DNA of 32,428 nt from Gammaproteobacteria bacterium (GCA_013288655.1 JABDBK010000019.1:1-32428), one strand, 5' to 3'; shown: positions 7,722-14,886, numbered from the stretch's first letter. The notes: a model not told the origin generated them from the letters alone. Numbers and translations: made by a program.

Positions 7722-8924
7722 CTATTTAATAGTTATTCCTTCTTGTGGAACACATATAGGATTTGGATTCATCTTTGGTGCTGTTAAAGGAAAAGTATTT
7801 TCAGCACACAGAGTGGTTTTTTTACCTTTTATCTTAAAAACATCTTTAGGAATATGCACCGCGACATGTTGAATTTCATTGACTGCTTCAACAATTTCGA
7901 AATCACCTACCATACTCAAGAATTGGTAACTTTCTTGAGGGGTGAATCCTTGCATGCGCACTAAGAAATCAATGGCATTTCTAGATGCTAACTTCATTGC
8001 CATAAACAGATCCACATTTAAACCGGAAATGATCCAGTGCGTTGAGTTTTCTGTGATGGGCCAGGTAAAAGCATCCTCACCTTTTCGTTTGGTTTTATCA
8101 AATACACCCGCTGCTTTAAGATCTTTTCTGACAAAAAACTGCAATGTAATACCTTTATATGACGTCTCCAAGGCAGTTACATCAAGTTCACCATTGCTTT
8201 GCATAGCATGGGAATCACCCGTCCAGACTAAAGCTCCTTTTTGAAACACAGGAAGAAAAATAATTGAGCCGGCCTGCATTTCGGGTTCATCTAAATTGCC
8301 GCCAAAAGGCCCTGGTGGTACAGAATTAAACTCTCCATTGGCGGGTTGTGCCGCCTTGGTATCAATATTAACAGGCCATCCATTTGGCCAATCGTTAGGC
8401 GGAGCTACAGCTATGATTCCTGGGAAAGGTTTCAGTGGTAAGCACACCCCTTTTTTGAACTCCGTGGTGTTGTGCTTTTTATCAAACTTAAAATATTTAA
8501 TTTGCGGCTTGGTAAATTCCGATAAAATTCCTGCTGTCGGGCTAAGGAAATTATATCCAAAATCATTTAATTCAATTTTTAAAATTCGAATTTCTAATAC
8601 ATCACCTGGTTCAGCTCCTTCAATATAGACTGGCCCTGTGAGTGTGTGCATACCGCGCCTTGCCTGAATATCATGCTCAGCATAAAATTTTGCTACATTT
8701 GCTGGTGTTGTTTTGTTATAAACCATTTCATGTAAGCAGCTATTCCATGTTTCGAGTGAAACGATGTCGCCTGAATGAACTTTTATGACGGGTGGTTTAC
8801 TAAGAGTGAAAAGCCCTAGTGTTGTTGTTTCTGATGTGGCTGGCACGTGATAGGTATTTGCCATTATTATAGAAGCATGGGATGCAGCGACAAGTAGGCA
8901 AGCTGCTATCATTTTTTTCATCAT
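7722..8924 (-). CDS. Exported acetamidase/formamidase-family (FmdA/AmdA) protein
   Basis: The 400-residue protein starts with a signal peptide (MMKKMIAACLLVAASHASIIMA). The acetamidase/formamidase domain (PF03069) covers most of the rest. Landmarks are GPVYIEGAEPGDVLEIRIL, the AVAPPNDWPNGWP segment, PFGGNLDEPEMQAGS, IIFLPVFQKGALVWTGDSHA and LDVTALETS. Typical members hydrolyse short amides to ammonia and the acid, usually in the cytosol; a signal peptide indicates action in the periplasm or outside. The usual QGDGE motif reads QSNGE here, a change near the presumed active site. ATG 8924 has AAGGAG five bases upstream. No neighbouring amide transporter is seen, and the gene sits between two gene relics. 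Confidence 0.85.
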   Translation of the reverse strand: MMKKMIAACLLVAASHASIIMANTYHVPATSETTTLGLFTLSKPPVIKVHSGDIVSLETWNSCLHEMVYNKTTPANVAKFYAEHDIQARRGMHTLTGPVYIEGAEPGDVLEIRILKIELNDFGYNFLSPTAGILSEFTKPQIKYFKFDKKHNTTEFKKGVCLPLKPFPGIIAVAPPNDWPNGWPVNIDTKAAQPANGEFNSVPPGPFGGNLDEPEMQAGSIIFLPVFQKGALVWTGDSHAMQSNGELDVTALETSYKGITLQFFVRKDLKAAGVFDKTKRKGEDAFTWPITENSTHWIISGLNVDLFMAMKLASRNAIDFLVRMQGFTPQESYQFLSMVGDFEIVEAVNEIQHVAVHIPKDVFKIKGKKTTLCAENTFPLTAPKMNPNPICVPQEGITIK

Positions 8925-9024
8925 TTTCTCTCCTTGTAAAATGAACTTCTATATTACCAGCCTTTGAAAGATAAATAAGCTATAATAGCAAAAAATTACT
9001 AATTCACTTGAATCAAGATGAATC

Positions 9025-9189
9025 ATGTTTAATTCGAAAAAAAGAGATGCTTTTTCAAAAATAATGGGGGCTGCGCCTACTCGTGCTCATCATCTCATTT
9101 TAACAGCAGCATAGTTGGATACCAAGCTTGGGCCTATGATTGCAATAGCTGATGAAGATCACCTTAAACAACTATCATTATTAGGATAA
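9025..9189 (+). pseudogene. Relic of an Ada-type O6-methylguanine-DNA methyltransferase/regulator
   Basis: Reading from 9025 gives FNSKKRDAFSKIMGAAPTRA, then HHLILTAA, a TAG, then LDTKLGPMIAIADEDHLKQL and a TAA. This matches the junction between the AraC-type HTH (xGFRDAFSxIMGxxPT) and the methyltransferase domain (WLDTxLGPMIAIADE) of bifunctional Ada proteins. The in-frame TAG falls exactly where the family has Trp, so a TGG-to-TAG change is likely. The rest of both domains, including the methyl-acceptor Cys motif PCHRV, is gone. Confidence 0.75.
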
Positions 9190-9204
9190 TTCAAAACCTA
9201 CTCA

Positions 9205-9220
9205 TGTTCCACGAGGAACG
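9205..9220. other. parS-like centromere site
   Basis: TGTTCCACGAGGAACG matches the bacterial parS pattern TGTTNCACGTGNAACA at all but two fixed positions (10 and 16). It is an inverted repeat (GTTCC-ACGA-GGAAC), extending to eight-base arms with one mismatch. It sits about 1 kb upstream of parA in non-coding DNA of the replicon. The canonical ParB encoded at 13795 is the kind that reads such sites. Against the strict form TGTTTCACGTGAAACA it has four mismatches, so position and symmetry carry the argument. Confidence 0.5.
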
Positions 9221-9267
9221 TGACTAATTTTAGTAGTTTGAAATATGGTTTGCAGAAATGCTTATTT

Positions 9268-9284
9268 TCCTCATAAATCTACAC
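9268..9284 (+). repeat. Solitary distal iteron copy
   Basis: TCCTCATAAATCTACAC is nearly identical to the second unit of the iteron cluster (TCCTCATAAACCTACAC at 9975-9991, one difference). It lies about 690 bases upstream of the cluster, on the far side of the AT-rich stretch. Distant single iterons are known in iteron plasmids as extra Rep-binding sites. Confidence 0.6.
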
Positions 9285-9938
9285 CTTAAATTTAGAGTTT
9301 TAATGAGCTATTCAATAATCAACAAATAAAAATGGATTAAAATAAAACATTTAGTTCTTCGTGCTCTGTAAATATATATATTAGAAAAGACATTTTTAAC
9401 TCATTTAACAATAATTTATTTCGGATAAGTTAAATATTTTATGCATTAAAATCAATGGGTTAAAAAAATATCCCCGGGGGAGAATTCGTATTTAGTTAAT
9501 ATTTATATATTCACTTTATTGACAAACAATACACTATCACTTCCAAAAGAAATTAATATATGAAACATTTTTTTATTAAATCTACTAAATAAATATTTAT
9601 CAAATATAGAGTGTTTAAAAATCATTACTTTGATTTATCTATACATTCTTAAAATTGTATCGAGGTCATTTTCTTACATAGAGTAATTTTTTATTTATTA
9701 AAAAACATCATTGAGGTAATGTTATAATAAACAAGATTATTACTCATATAAGCGATGTATTAAAAAAATTTATATTTGAATAATTTAAAGATGCCAATTA
9801 AATTAAGAATTTTATCTAAACATTAAATAAATTTTACAAATAAAAAAACATATAGAAACATAAAAATGGTTATTAACAAAATATTGATTTATTATAATGA
9901 ATAATATTTTAAACTTTAAGAAAACATAAAATAGACTC
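9285..9938. other. AT-rich non-coding stretch of the presumed replication origin
   Basis: No gene is seen in these roughly 650 bases. The DNA is strongly A+T-biased with many short A and T runs, apart from one GC palindrome (CCCCGGGG near 9472-9479). It lies between the solitary iteron and the iteron cluster, the place where an iteron plasmid would have its duplex-unwinding region. No convincing DnaA box (TTATCCACA) was found. Confidence 0.5.
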
Positions 9939-9955
9939 ATAAAAAGACTTTTTAT
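9939..9955. repeat. Inverted repeat abutting the iteron cluster
   Basis: ATAAAAAG-A-CTTTTTAT is a perfect 8-bp inverted repeat around a single base. It ends one base before the first iteron (9957). An inverted repeat beside iterons is a common Rep-dimer operator or origin element, but here function is inferred from position only. Confidence 0.4.
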
Positions 9956-9956
9956 A

Positions 9957-10098
9957 TCCCATAAAACTACACTATCCTCATAAACCTACACCATGCTCTC
10001 CCATAAAATTACACCTTAACAAAAAGATACACCGATGTTCCTATAATACTACACAATTTATCACATAAAACTACACATTATTTCCCATATAGTTACAC
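9957..10098 (+). repeat. Iteron cluster (presumed origin of replication)
   Basis: Direct repeats with core TCCCATAAAACTACAC occur at 9957-9972, 9975-9991, 9999-10014, 10039-10054, 10061-10076 and 10083-10098. A degenerate unit ends at 10032 (AAAAAGATACAC). The ACAC ends are spaced 19, 23, 18, 22, 22 and 22 bases apart, about two helical turns each. This is the usual form of Rep-binding iterons in theta plasmids, and a Rep_3-type initiator is encoded 2.5 kb downstream. The cluster also lies upstream of the parA operon, so Rep binding could influence it. Confidence 0.8.
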
Positions 10099-10167
10099 CT
10101 TTAAAAATGACTTTTAACATAAAAACTAGATAATTTTTAAAAATTGCTATGGGAATATATGAATTAG

Positions 10168-10193
10168 AAAAAGAAAATATATATTTTCTTTTT
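10168..10193. promoter_or_regulatory. Perfect 26-bp palindrome upstream of parA
   Basis: Each half is AAAAAGAAAATAT and its exact complement, with no spacer, centred between 10180 and 10181. It lies 87 bases before the parA start, in the space between the iterons and the gene. A perfect palindrome here suggests an operator for an autoregulatory ParA, ParB or ribbon-helix-helix protein. It could also form a cruciform or hairpin. Confidence 0.5.
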
Positions 10194-10280
10194 TAAAATA
10201 GTACATGATGCCTCTTGCAAACGAATAACAATCCGGTTAATCTATTTCTCAATAGTACAAAATACCTTTTAGGGGGATGG

Positions 10281-11198
10281 ATGAAAGTCATAACTACAGC
10301 CGGCAACAAAGGCGGAATAGGGAAATCAACTATAGCATTAACCCTAGCCCAATATCTTGCTAAATCTAAAAACATGAAAGGTGCGTTTATCGATTTAGAT
10401 CCTCAAGGTAATTCATCGTCAAGTTTAATTCCAACAATACGTGATCCTTCTCATCCTACCGGTTATATGCCTAAAGCACATCCTGAATGGGATCCAAATA
10501 ATTTACCTGAAGATGATCCTCATTGGGACGGAGTGAGTAGTATCGCAGATATTTTTATTGGAAAATCGATATATTCATATCCGACATGGGTTGAAAATTT
10601 AGATTGTTTTCCTTCATTTGCTTCGTTACTTGAAGATGCACAACGAGTTTTAAAAGTGGATGTGAAAGAAAAAGTCATAAATCGACTTAAAGAATTTACT
10701 GAAATGTTATCGAAACATAGTGAGTACCAGTTTATTGTTATTGATACAAATCCACAATTTGGTCCATTAACGATGGCAGGACTTCGCGCAGCAACACATG
10801 GGTTGTTACCTACAGAATTAGAACAATATGGTATCAATGGCACAATAGGCATGATTCAAGCAATTTCTCAAGAACAGCTTAGAAGAACTAAAGATGATAC
10901 CATAAAAATTGCTGGTATTTTACCTAATCAGGTTAGAAAAACAGCAGTTCATAGCAAATTTTTGAATGATTTACGTTCTATAGAAAAATCAGAAGAATGG
11001 CTTTTACCCCCCATTGCACAGAGAACCATTTATACCGAACTTGTTGTTGAAAATGCAAAACCTAATTGTGTTTTCAATTTACCTCCAGCACATCCTGCAC
11101 GCATTGAAAGTGAAAAATGGTGCTCCTATGTTTACGATAGGGTGTTTAATAATCTATACAGCAGTGTATATGAAGGAGAGGATGCATCTTATGGTTAA
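10281..11198 (+). CDS. parA: ParA-family partition ATPase
   Basis: This 305-residue protein has the deviant Walker A motif KGGIGKST at residues 10-17 (signature Lys10, catalytic Lys15). A Walker A' follows (FIDLDPQGN, 36-44) and a Walker B (FIVIDTNPQFG, 151-161). There is no N-terminal HTH extension, so it is not the F/P1-type ParA that binds its own operator by itself. ParA proteins bind the nucleoid as ATP dimers and move ParB-bound DNA. ATG 10281 is chosen because AGGGGG lies four bases upstream and the protein then begins MKVITTAGNKGG, as family members do; the longer frame would need a TTG at 10215. Its stop overlaps the start of the following parB gene by eight bases, which indicates translational coupling. 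Confidence 0.93.
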   Translation: MKVITTAGNKGGIGKSTIALTLAQYLAKSKNMKGAFIDLDPQGNSSSSLIPTIRDPSHPTGYMPKAHPEWDPNNLPEDDPHWDGVSSIADIFIGKSIYSYPTWVENLDCFPSFASLLEDAQRVLKVDVKEKVINRLKEFTEMLSKHSEYQFIVIDTNPQFGPLTMAGLRAATHGLLPTELEQYGINGTIGMIQAISQEQLRRTKDDTIKIAGILPNQVRKTAVHSKFLNDLRSIEKSEEWLLPPIAQRTIYTELVVENAKPNCVFNLPPAHPARIESEKWCSYVYDRVFNNLYSSVYEGEDASYG

Positions 11199-12213
11199 AT
11201 TTAATTTAAATACAGTTAAGGCTGGTGAAACTAAAGAAACTATATCTAGAACATTAGCAATAGCTAATGATTATGCTGGTGAATTATCAATTGAAGTATT
11301 ATCGTTAGATAAAATTGAACTTGATCCTGAAAATAATCGAGAATTATCATTAACTCTACATGATGCTATAAATGGAATTGATCCTCTAGATCCAGAACAT
11401 ATTAAAAAGAAACAGGATTGGAAATCATTAGAATCACTCGCAAAAACAATACGTGACGATCAACTCATTAATCCTATTTTTGTTTATCGATATGGTAATA
11501 AGTGTCGTCTAATTGCTGGTGAAAGAAGAACATTAGCTTCAGCAATTGCAGGAAAAAAAGAGATTATTGCAAGAATCGCAAGTCAACGGCCTGTTGGAAC
11601 AAAGCTGAGAATTCTGCAATGGATAGAAAATAATGAACGCGTAGATTTATCACTGGCAGAAAGAGTCGCTAATCTTGAAGCTATCATTAAAGAATATTTG
11701 ATTGAAAATAAAGATACAAATAGTAAAGAACGAATAACCTCTAAATTATTAAGCGATCTCACTGGCATGTCGATGACACAGTCAAGAAGATATATCTTAA
11801 TATTGCAATCTTCATCGGAAATTAAACAGGCCATTATAGAAGGAAAATTAGAGAATATAAAATTAGTTGAATTAATTTTATCTGTAGAAAACATGGAGTA
11901 TCAAAAAGAGCTTTTAAATGCAGCGATTTCAGGTTTGTCATTTGATGCGATTCTTAAACTTAAAAATGCTATTGAATCTGTAGATAATAAAAAACAGGAA
12001 ATACGCGGTCGAAAGCAAATGAACGTTAGCTTAGGTAAAGTAAAACCTAATATTGCAAAAATTATTTTTGATGCTTTGATTTCTAGTAAAGTTTTAAAAG
12101 AAAACGTTGTTAAACAGATGCAAGTGTTAAGTGATAACATACAATGGAATAATGGTAAGTCGGTAGAAGCATCTTTTAAAAAAGTAATATCTCTGATTAC
12201 TCAGGAAGCATAA
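11191..12213 (+). CDS. parB: Plasmid-type ParB partition protein
   Basis: The 340-residue protein carries a ParB/Srx N-terminal domain (about 35-135) with GERRTLASAIAG (110-121), the arginine patch of the CTP-binding fold. A degenerate ENIQR box (ENNERVDLSLAERVANLEAI, from 146) follows. An HTH comes next (about 178-205, LLSDLTGMSMTQSRRYILIL), then a helical C-terminal part. It departs from chromosomal ParB in these boxes and resembles ParB proteins of large plasmids and integrative elements. The start overlaps the parA stop (ATGGTTAA) and a GAGG lies nine bases before it; ATG 11182 in the same frame is an alternative. It is likely to be the direct partner of the ParA upstream. Confidence 0.88.
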   Translation: MVKFNLNTVKAGETKETISRTLAIANDYAGELSIEVLSLDKIELDPENNRELSLTLHDAINGIDPLDPEHIKKKQDWKSLESLAKTIRDDQLINPIFVYRYGNKCRLIAGERRTLASAIAGKKEIIARIASQRPVGTKLRILQWIENNERVDLSLAERVANLEAIIKEYLIENKDTNSKERITSKLLSDLTGMSMTQSRRYILILQSSSEIKQAIIEGKLENIKLVELILSVENMEYQKELLNAAISGLSFDAILKLKNAIESVDNKKQEIRGRKQMNVSLGKVKPNIAKIIFDALISSKVLKENVVKQMQVLSDNIQWNNGKSVEASFKKVISLITQEA

Positions 12214-12220
12214 AAATACT

Positions 12221-12592
12221 ATGAATAAGTTGAAATTAGATAATAATGAGGAAGATAAAAAAATTATAACATTCACTTTAAATAAAGAGATGAAAGAAAC
12301 ACTTAAGGATGTACTAATTAAATCTGAGAAATACAACTTAAAAAAGAAAACAGATTGGGTAAATGAAGCAATAATAATGCTTAAAGAAAACCCAGATTAC
12401 AAAATAATGGTGCGTTATGCTGAAGGGAATGGCGAAGATTTTGTATTTGATAAAATTTATATGAGTTTTGAGCAACGATGCTTTTTTTCTGAGATGAGGA
12501 ACGAGGTAGTAAAGGAATATCCAGATATAAGAGGACCTCAGGCTGCTATTATACGTGCTGCAATTTTAAGTCGGTTAATGAGGAAAGAGTAA
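12221..12592 (+). CDS. Small protein, possible tandem ribbon-helix-helix DNA-binding protein
   Basis: The 123-residue protein is not recognised from a named family. Its pattern suggests two ribbon-helix-helix-like units in one chain. The first has a strand (KIITFTL, 14-20), a helix (21-35) and a second helix (TDWVNEAIIMLKEN, 44-57). The second has a strand (DKIYMSF, 77-83), a helix (84-99) and a second helix (PQAAIIRAAILSRLM, 106-120). Such a protein could act as a single-chain pseudo-dimer. It lies seven bases after parB and 25 bases before rep in the same direction, where regulators of partition or copy number are often found. The ribosome-binding site is weak, so coupling to parB is likely. 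The fold assignment is inference. Confidence 0.6.
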   Translation: MNKLKLDNNEEDKKIITFTLNKEMKETLKDVLIKSEKYNLKKKTDWVNEAIIMLKENPDYKIMVRYAEGNGEDFVFDKIYMSFEQRCFFSEMRNEVVKEYPDIRGPQAAIIRAAILSRLMRKE

Positions 12593-12617
12593 CTTAACTA
12601 ACCAAATGGAATAGGCA

Positions 12618-13793
12618 ATGTTAGCAGAAAAAACGATAAGAAAGCATGTAACGATTATTCATGCATATTCATTGATGAGTACATTACAACGTAAAATTGT
12701 AAATGTACTCTTGTATGAGGCTATTCAAGGAAAGCCCCTCAACCATCATAATTCAGTTGCTGTTGAATGTCAGATTCCATTCGCGACTCTCTGTAAGGCT
12801 ATTAGGTTTAATAGTAATAATACACAATATTTAAAAGAAGCCATTGATGGATTAGCGTCTATAAAAATTGAATGGAATTTATTAAAAGATAGAGTTCCTA
12901 CAAATATATCTTTTTTAAATCTTCGAGTATTACATGGTGCTCCAACTTTTTATCAAGATAATACTCTTAATTTTTCTTTTCATAAAATCATGCTTGATTT
13001 GGTTGATAATCCATCTATTTATGGAACCCTTGATATTGATTTACAATCAAGATTTGAATCTAAATATGGACATGCACTTTATGAAAACAGCACTCGATTT
13101 ATTAATTTGCAAAAAAATAAAATCATTGACTTGGAAACATTTAGAAAAATACTTGGTGTTCATGAACAAAAATATTCAACTATGCGTGAACTTACAAGAA
13201 ATGTTATAGCTCCTTCAATAGAGGAAGTTAATGATCTTGCTAATTTTGTGGTTAGTCTAGATGCAATTAAAAAGGGTAGAAAAGTCACAGGATTTGAGGT
13301 ATCTGTAAAAAATAGAAAAAAAACATCAATTACTAAAATCACATCAGAAGTTAATAGTCATGAAAAAATACTAAATCAAATTAAAAATGTTTTTGGTGTG
13401 ATAAATCAATCTATTTTAGAAAATATATTAAATAATTACACAGAGGAGTATATATTTGAAAAAATTGAATACACAAGACAATATGCTAAAAAAGCTCCCA
13501 ATGGTTTATATCCTATTCCTTATTTCATCAGCGCTATTAAGTATGATTATAAGTTTAAAGAGGAAAATAAATCTCAAACTATCGAAATAAAATCGGTTGA
13601 TAACAACAATGATTGGGAGGATCAGTTAAAATCTTTGCAGCTTGATCTTGCTCATTGGAAAAAGCTTCTTGTATATGCAACTGCAAGTAAAAATGATTCA
13701 CAAATTGATAATATAAAAAAGGTGCTGTTCATATGTCAGAAAAAAATTGATGAACATCACTCAGAGAGGGTATTTCAAGGAGAAACTGTATAG
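12618..13793 (+). CDS. Rep_3-family (RepB/RepE-like) plasmid replication initiator
   Basis: The 391-residue protein has a first winged-helix domain (about residues 5-130) with the typical opening MSTLQRKIVNVLLYEA and the IPFATLCKAIRFN..N..YLKEAIDGLASIKIEW segment. A second winged helix follows (about 140-235) with YGHALYENSTRFI, FRKILGVHEQKYSTMRELTR, then NVIAPSIEEVND and KKGRKVTGFEVSVK. These are the hallmarks of Rep_3 initiators, which bind iterons as monomers to open the origin and repress as dimers. A C-terminal extension of about 150 residues carries YPIPYFISAIKYDYKF and a charged helical tail. The matching iterons lie at 9957-10098. It ends one base before the start of the second parB gene. 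Confidence 0.88.
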   Translation: MLAEKTIRKHVTIIHAYSLMSTLQRKIVNVLLYEAIQGKPLNHHNSVAVECQIPFATLCKAIRFNSNNTQYLKEAIDGLASIKIEWNLLKDRVPTNISFLNLRVLHGAPTFYQDNTLNFSFHKIMLDLVDNPSIYGTLDIDLQSRFESKYGHALYENSTRFINLQKNKIIDLETFRKILGVHEQKYSTMRELTRNVIAPSIEEVNDLANFVVSLDAIKKGRKVTGFEVSVKNRKKTSITKITSEVNSHEKILNQIKNVFGVINQSILENILNNYTEEYIFEKIEYTRQYAKKAPNGLYPIPYFISAIKYDYKFKEENKSQTIEIKSVDNNNDWEDQLKSLQLDLAHWKKLLVYATASKNDSQIDNIKKVLFICQKKIDEHHSERVFQGETV

Positions 13794-13794
13794 T

Positions 13795-14655
13795 ATGAAA
13801 TTTTCTGCCTTTGAGCCAATAGATTTGAAAAATAATTCTCAATCATTTGGTACGATTGATCTTTCTTTATCTCAAGTTGTGCCTGATAAAAATCAACCTA
13901 GAAAAACCTTTACTGTTAACTCTCTCGAAGAGTTGGCATTATCCATTAAAAAACACGGTGTGATACAGCCTATTATTGTTAGATCTATTGATAATGGAAA
14001 TAAGTTTGCGATAATTGCTGGAGAAAGACGATGGCGTGCCTCTAAACTTGCTGGACTAGACAAAATTCCCGCAATTATCAAAGAATATGATAAACCGAAT
14101 AGAATGGCAATCTCATTGATTGAGAATATTCAACGAGAAAATTTAAATCCCTTAGAAGAAGCAGAAGCCATACAAAGTTTATTATTAGAGTGTCACATGA
14201 CGCATAGTCAAGTTGCTGAGTGTTTAGGAAAATCTCGTACTACTGTTACTAATCTTCTCAGACTCCTTTCGTTGACAACTCGTGTGAAGAATATGATATG
14301 TTCAGGCATGTTAGAAATGGGGCACGCGAGATCGCTTCTAAGCTTATCTGAAGACCAACAAATTGAAGTTGCTGAGCAAATAATTAATAAGTCTTTATCT
14401 GTGAGAGAAGCTGAAAAATTAGTTCAAAGTCTAAATATTTCACATGCTAAATCTATCACTACTAAATCGAAAAAATCTCAACAGCTAGAAATGAAGGCGA
14501 AAGAATGGAGTGCATTATTATCTAAAAAATTTTCATCAAAAGTAACTGTTGATTTTAATTCAGATGGCGATGGTAAGGTGGTTATATATTTTGAAACATT
14601 AGAAGAAGGTGATTGGCTAATACGGAATCTTAGGATATCTGATACTGATCATTGA
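13795..14655 (+). CDS. parB: Canonical ParB (Spo0J-type) DNA-clamp protein
   Basis: The 286-residue protein has all elements of a CTP-switch ParB. The N-terminal domain has NQPRKTF, ELALSIKKHGVIQPIIVR, GERRWRASKLAGL (76-88) and ENIQRENLNPLEEAEA (110-125). The HTH parS-reading region has LGKSRTTVTNLLRLLSL (144-160) and GMLEMGHARSLLSL. The C-terminal dimerisation tail is KVVIYFETLEEGDWLIRNL. Length and motifs are those of chromosomal ParB, unlike the ParB at 11191. ATG 13795 follows the rep stop by one base, with AAGGAG twelve bases upstream. No second ParA is present in the window, so it must share the ParA at 10281, use one elsewhere, or act alone. Candidate parS-like sites lie at 9205 and 16404. 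Confidence 0.92.
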   Translation: MKFSAFEPIDLKNNSQSFGTIDLSLSQVVPDKNQPRKTFTVNSLEELALSIKKHGVIQPIIVRSIDNGNKFAIIAGERRWRASKLAGLDKIPAIIKEYDKPNRMAISLIENIQRENLNPLEEAEAIQSLLLECHMTHSQVAECLGKSRTTVTNLLRLLSLTTRVKNMICSGMLEMGHARSLLSLSEDQQIEVAEQIINKSLSVREAEKLVQSLNISHAKSITTKSKKSQQLEMKAKEWSALLSKKFSSKVTVDFNSDGDGKVVIYFETLEEGDWLIRNLRISDTDH

Positions 14656-14698
14656 AGCTATCCTTGAATAGTTTTCAGGCGACATATTTTAGCAGATG

Positions 14699-14736
14699 AC
14701 GGCGATTTGCGACAGAACCAAAATTATCATCGCCGT
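14699..14736. repeat. Inverted repeat after parB
   Basis: ACGGCGAT (14699-14706) and ATCGCCGT (14729-14736) form a perfect 8-bp, GC-rich stem with a 22-base loop, 43 bases after the second parB. It could be an end-of-operon structure, but no U-run follows directly. The loop contains TTTGCGACAGAACC, which resembles the terminal repeat of IS6-family elements. Confidence 0.35.
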
Positions 14737-14886
14737 TTGTCATTACCGAATTTTTACTATTTATAGAAAATCATTTTTCAGATATTATTGAGGAATACAT
14801 GACGTTTGATGATTATATTACATCAGAGAATATTTGTTAAAATTTACGATAAATATAAACAATAATTACATTATAAGGCTCACTCA

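Noticed and set aside
9469-9490. Cloning-vector polylinker (adjacent SmaI- and EcoRI-like sites)
   Set aside because: The order and spacing do not match a known polylinker and the flanks are uniform AT-rich host-like DNA.
10058-10070. DnaA box in TTTATCACATAAA
   Set aside because: Lacks one base of TTATCCACA and lies within an iteron, so it is better explained as repeat sequence.
9957-10098. CRISPR array
   Set aside because: Units are about 16 bases with 3-8 base spacers and variable ends, which fits iterons; no unique 30-base spacers and no cas genes.
10215-10280. Longer ParA N-terminus starting at TTG 10215
   Set aside because: TTG start with no ribosome-binding site; ATG 10281 has AGGGGG upstream and gives the normal ParA opening.
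11014-11190. Extended N-terminus of the first ParB inside parA
   Set aside because: Out-of-frame read of the parA 3' end; ParB homology begins after 11191.
14699-14736. Rho-independent terminator after parB
   Set aside because: Stem is good but the 22-base loop is long and no U-run follows, so it is listed only as an inverted repeat.
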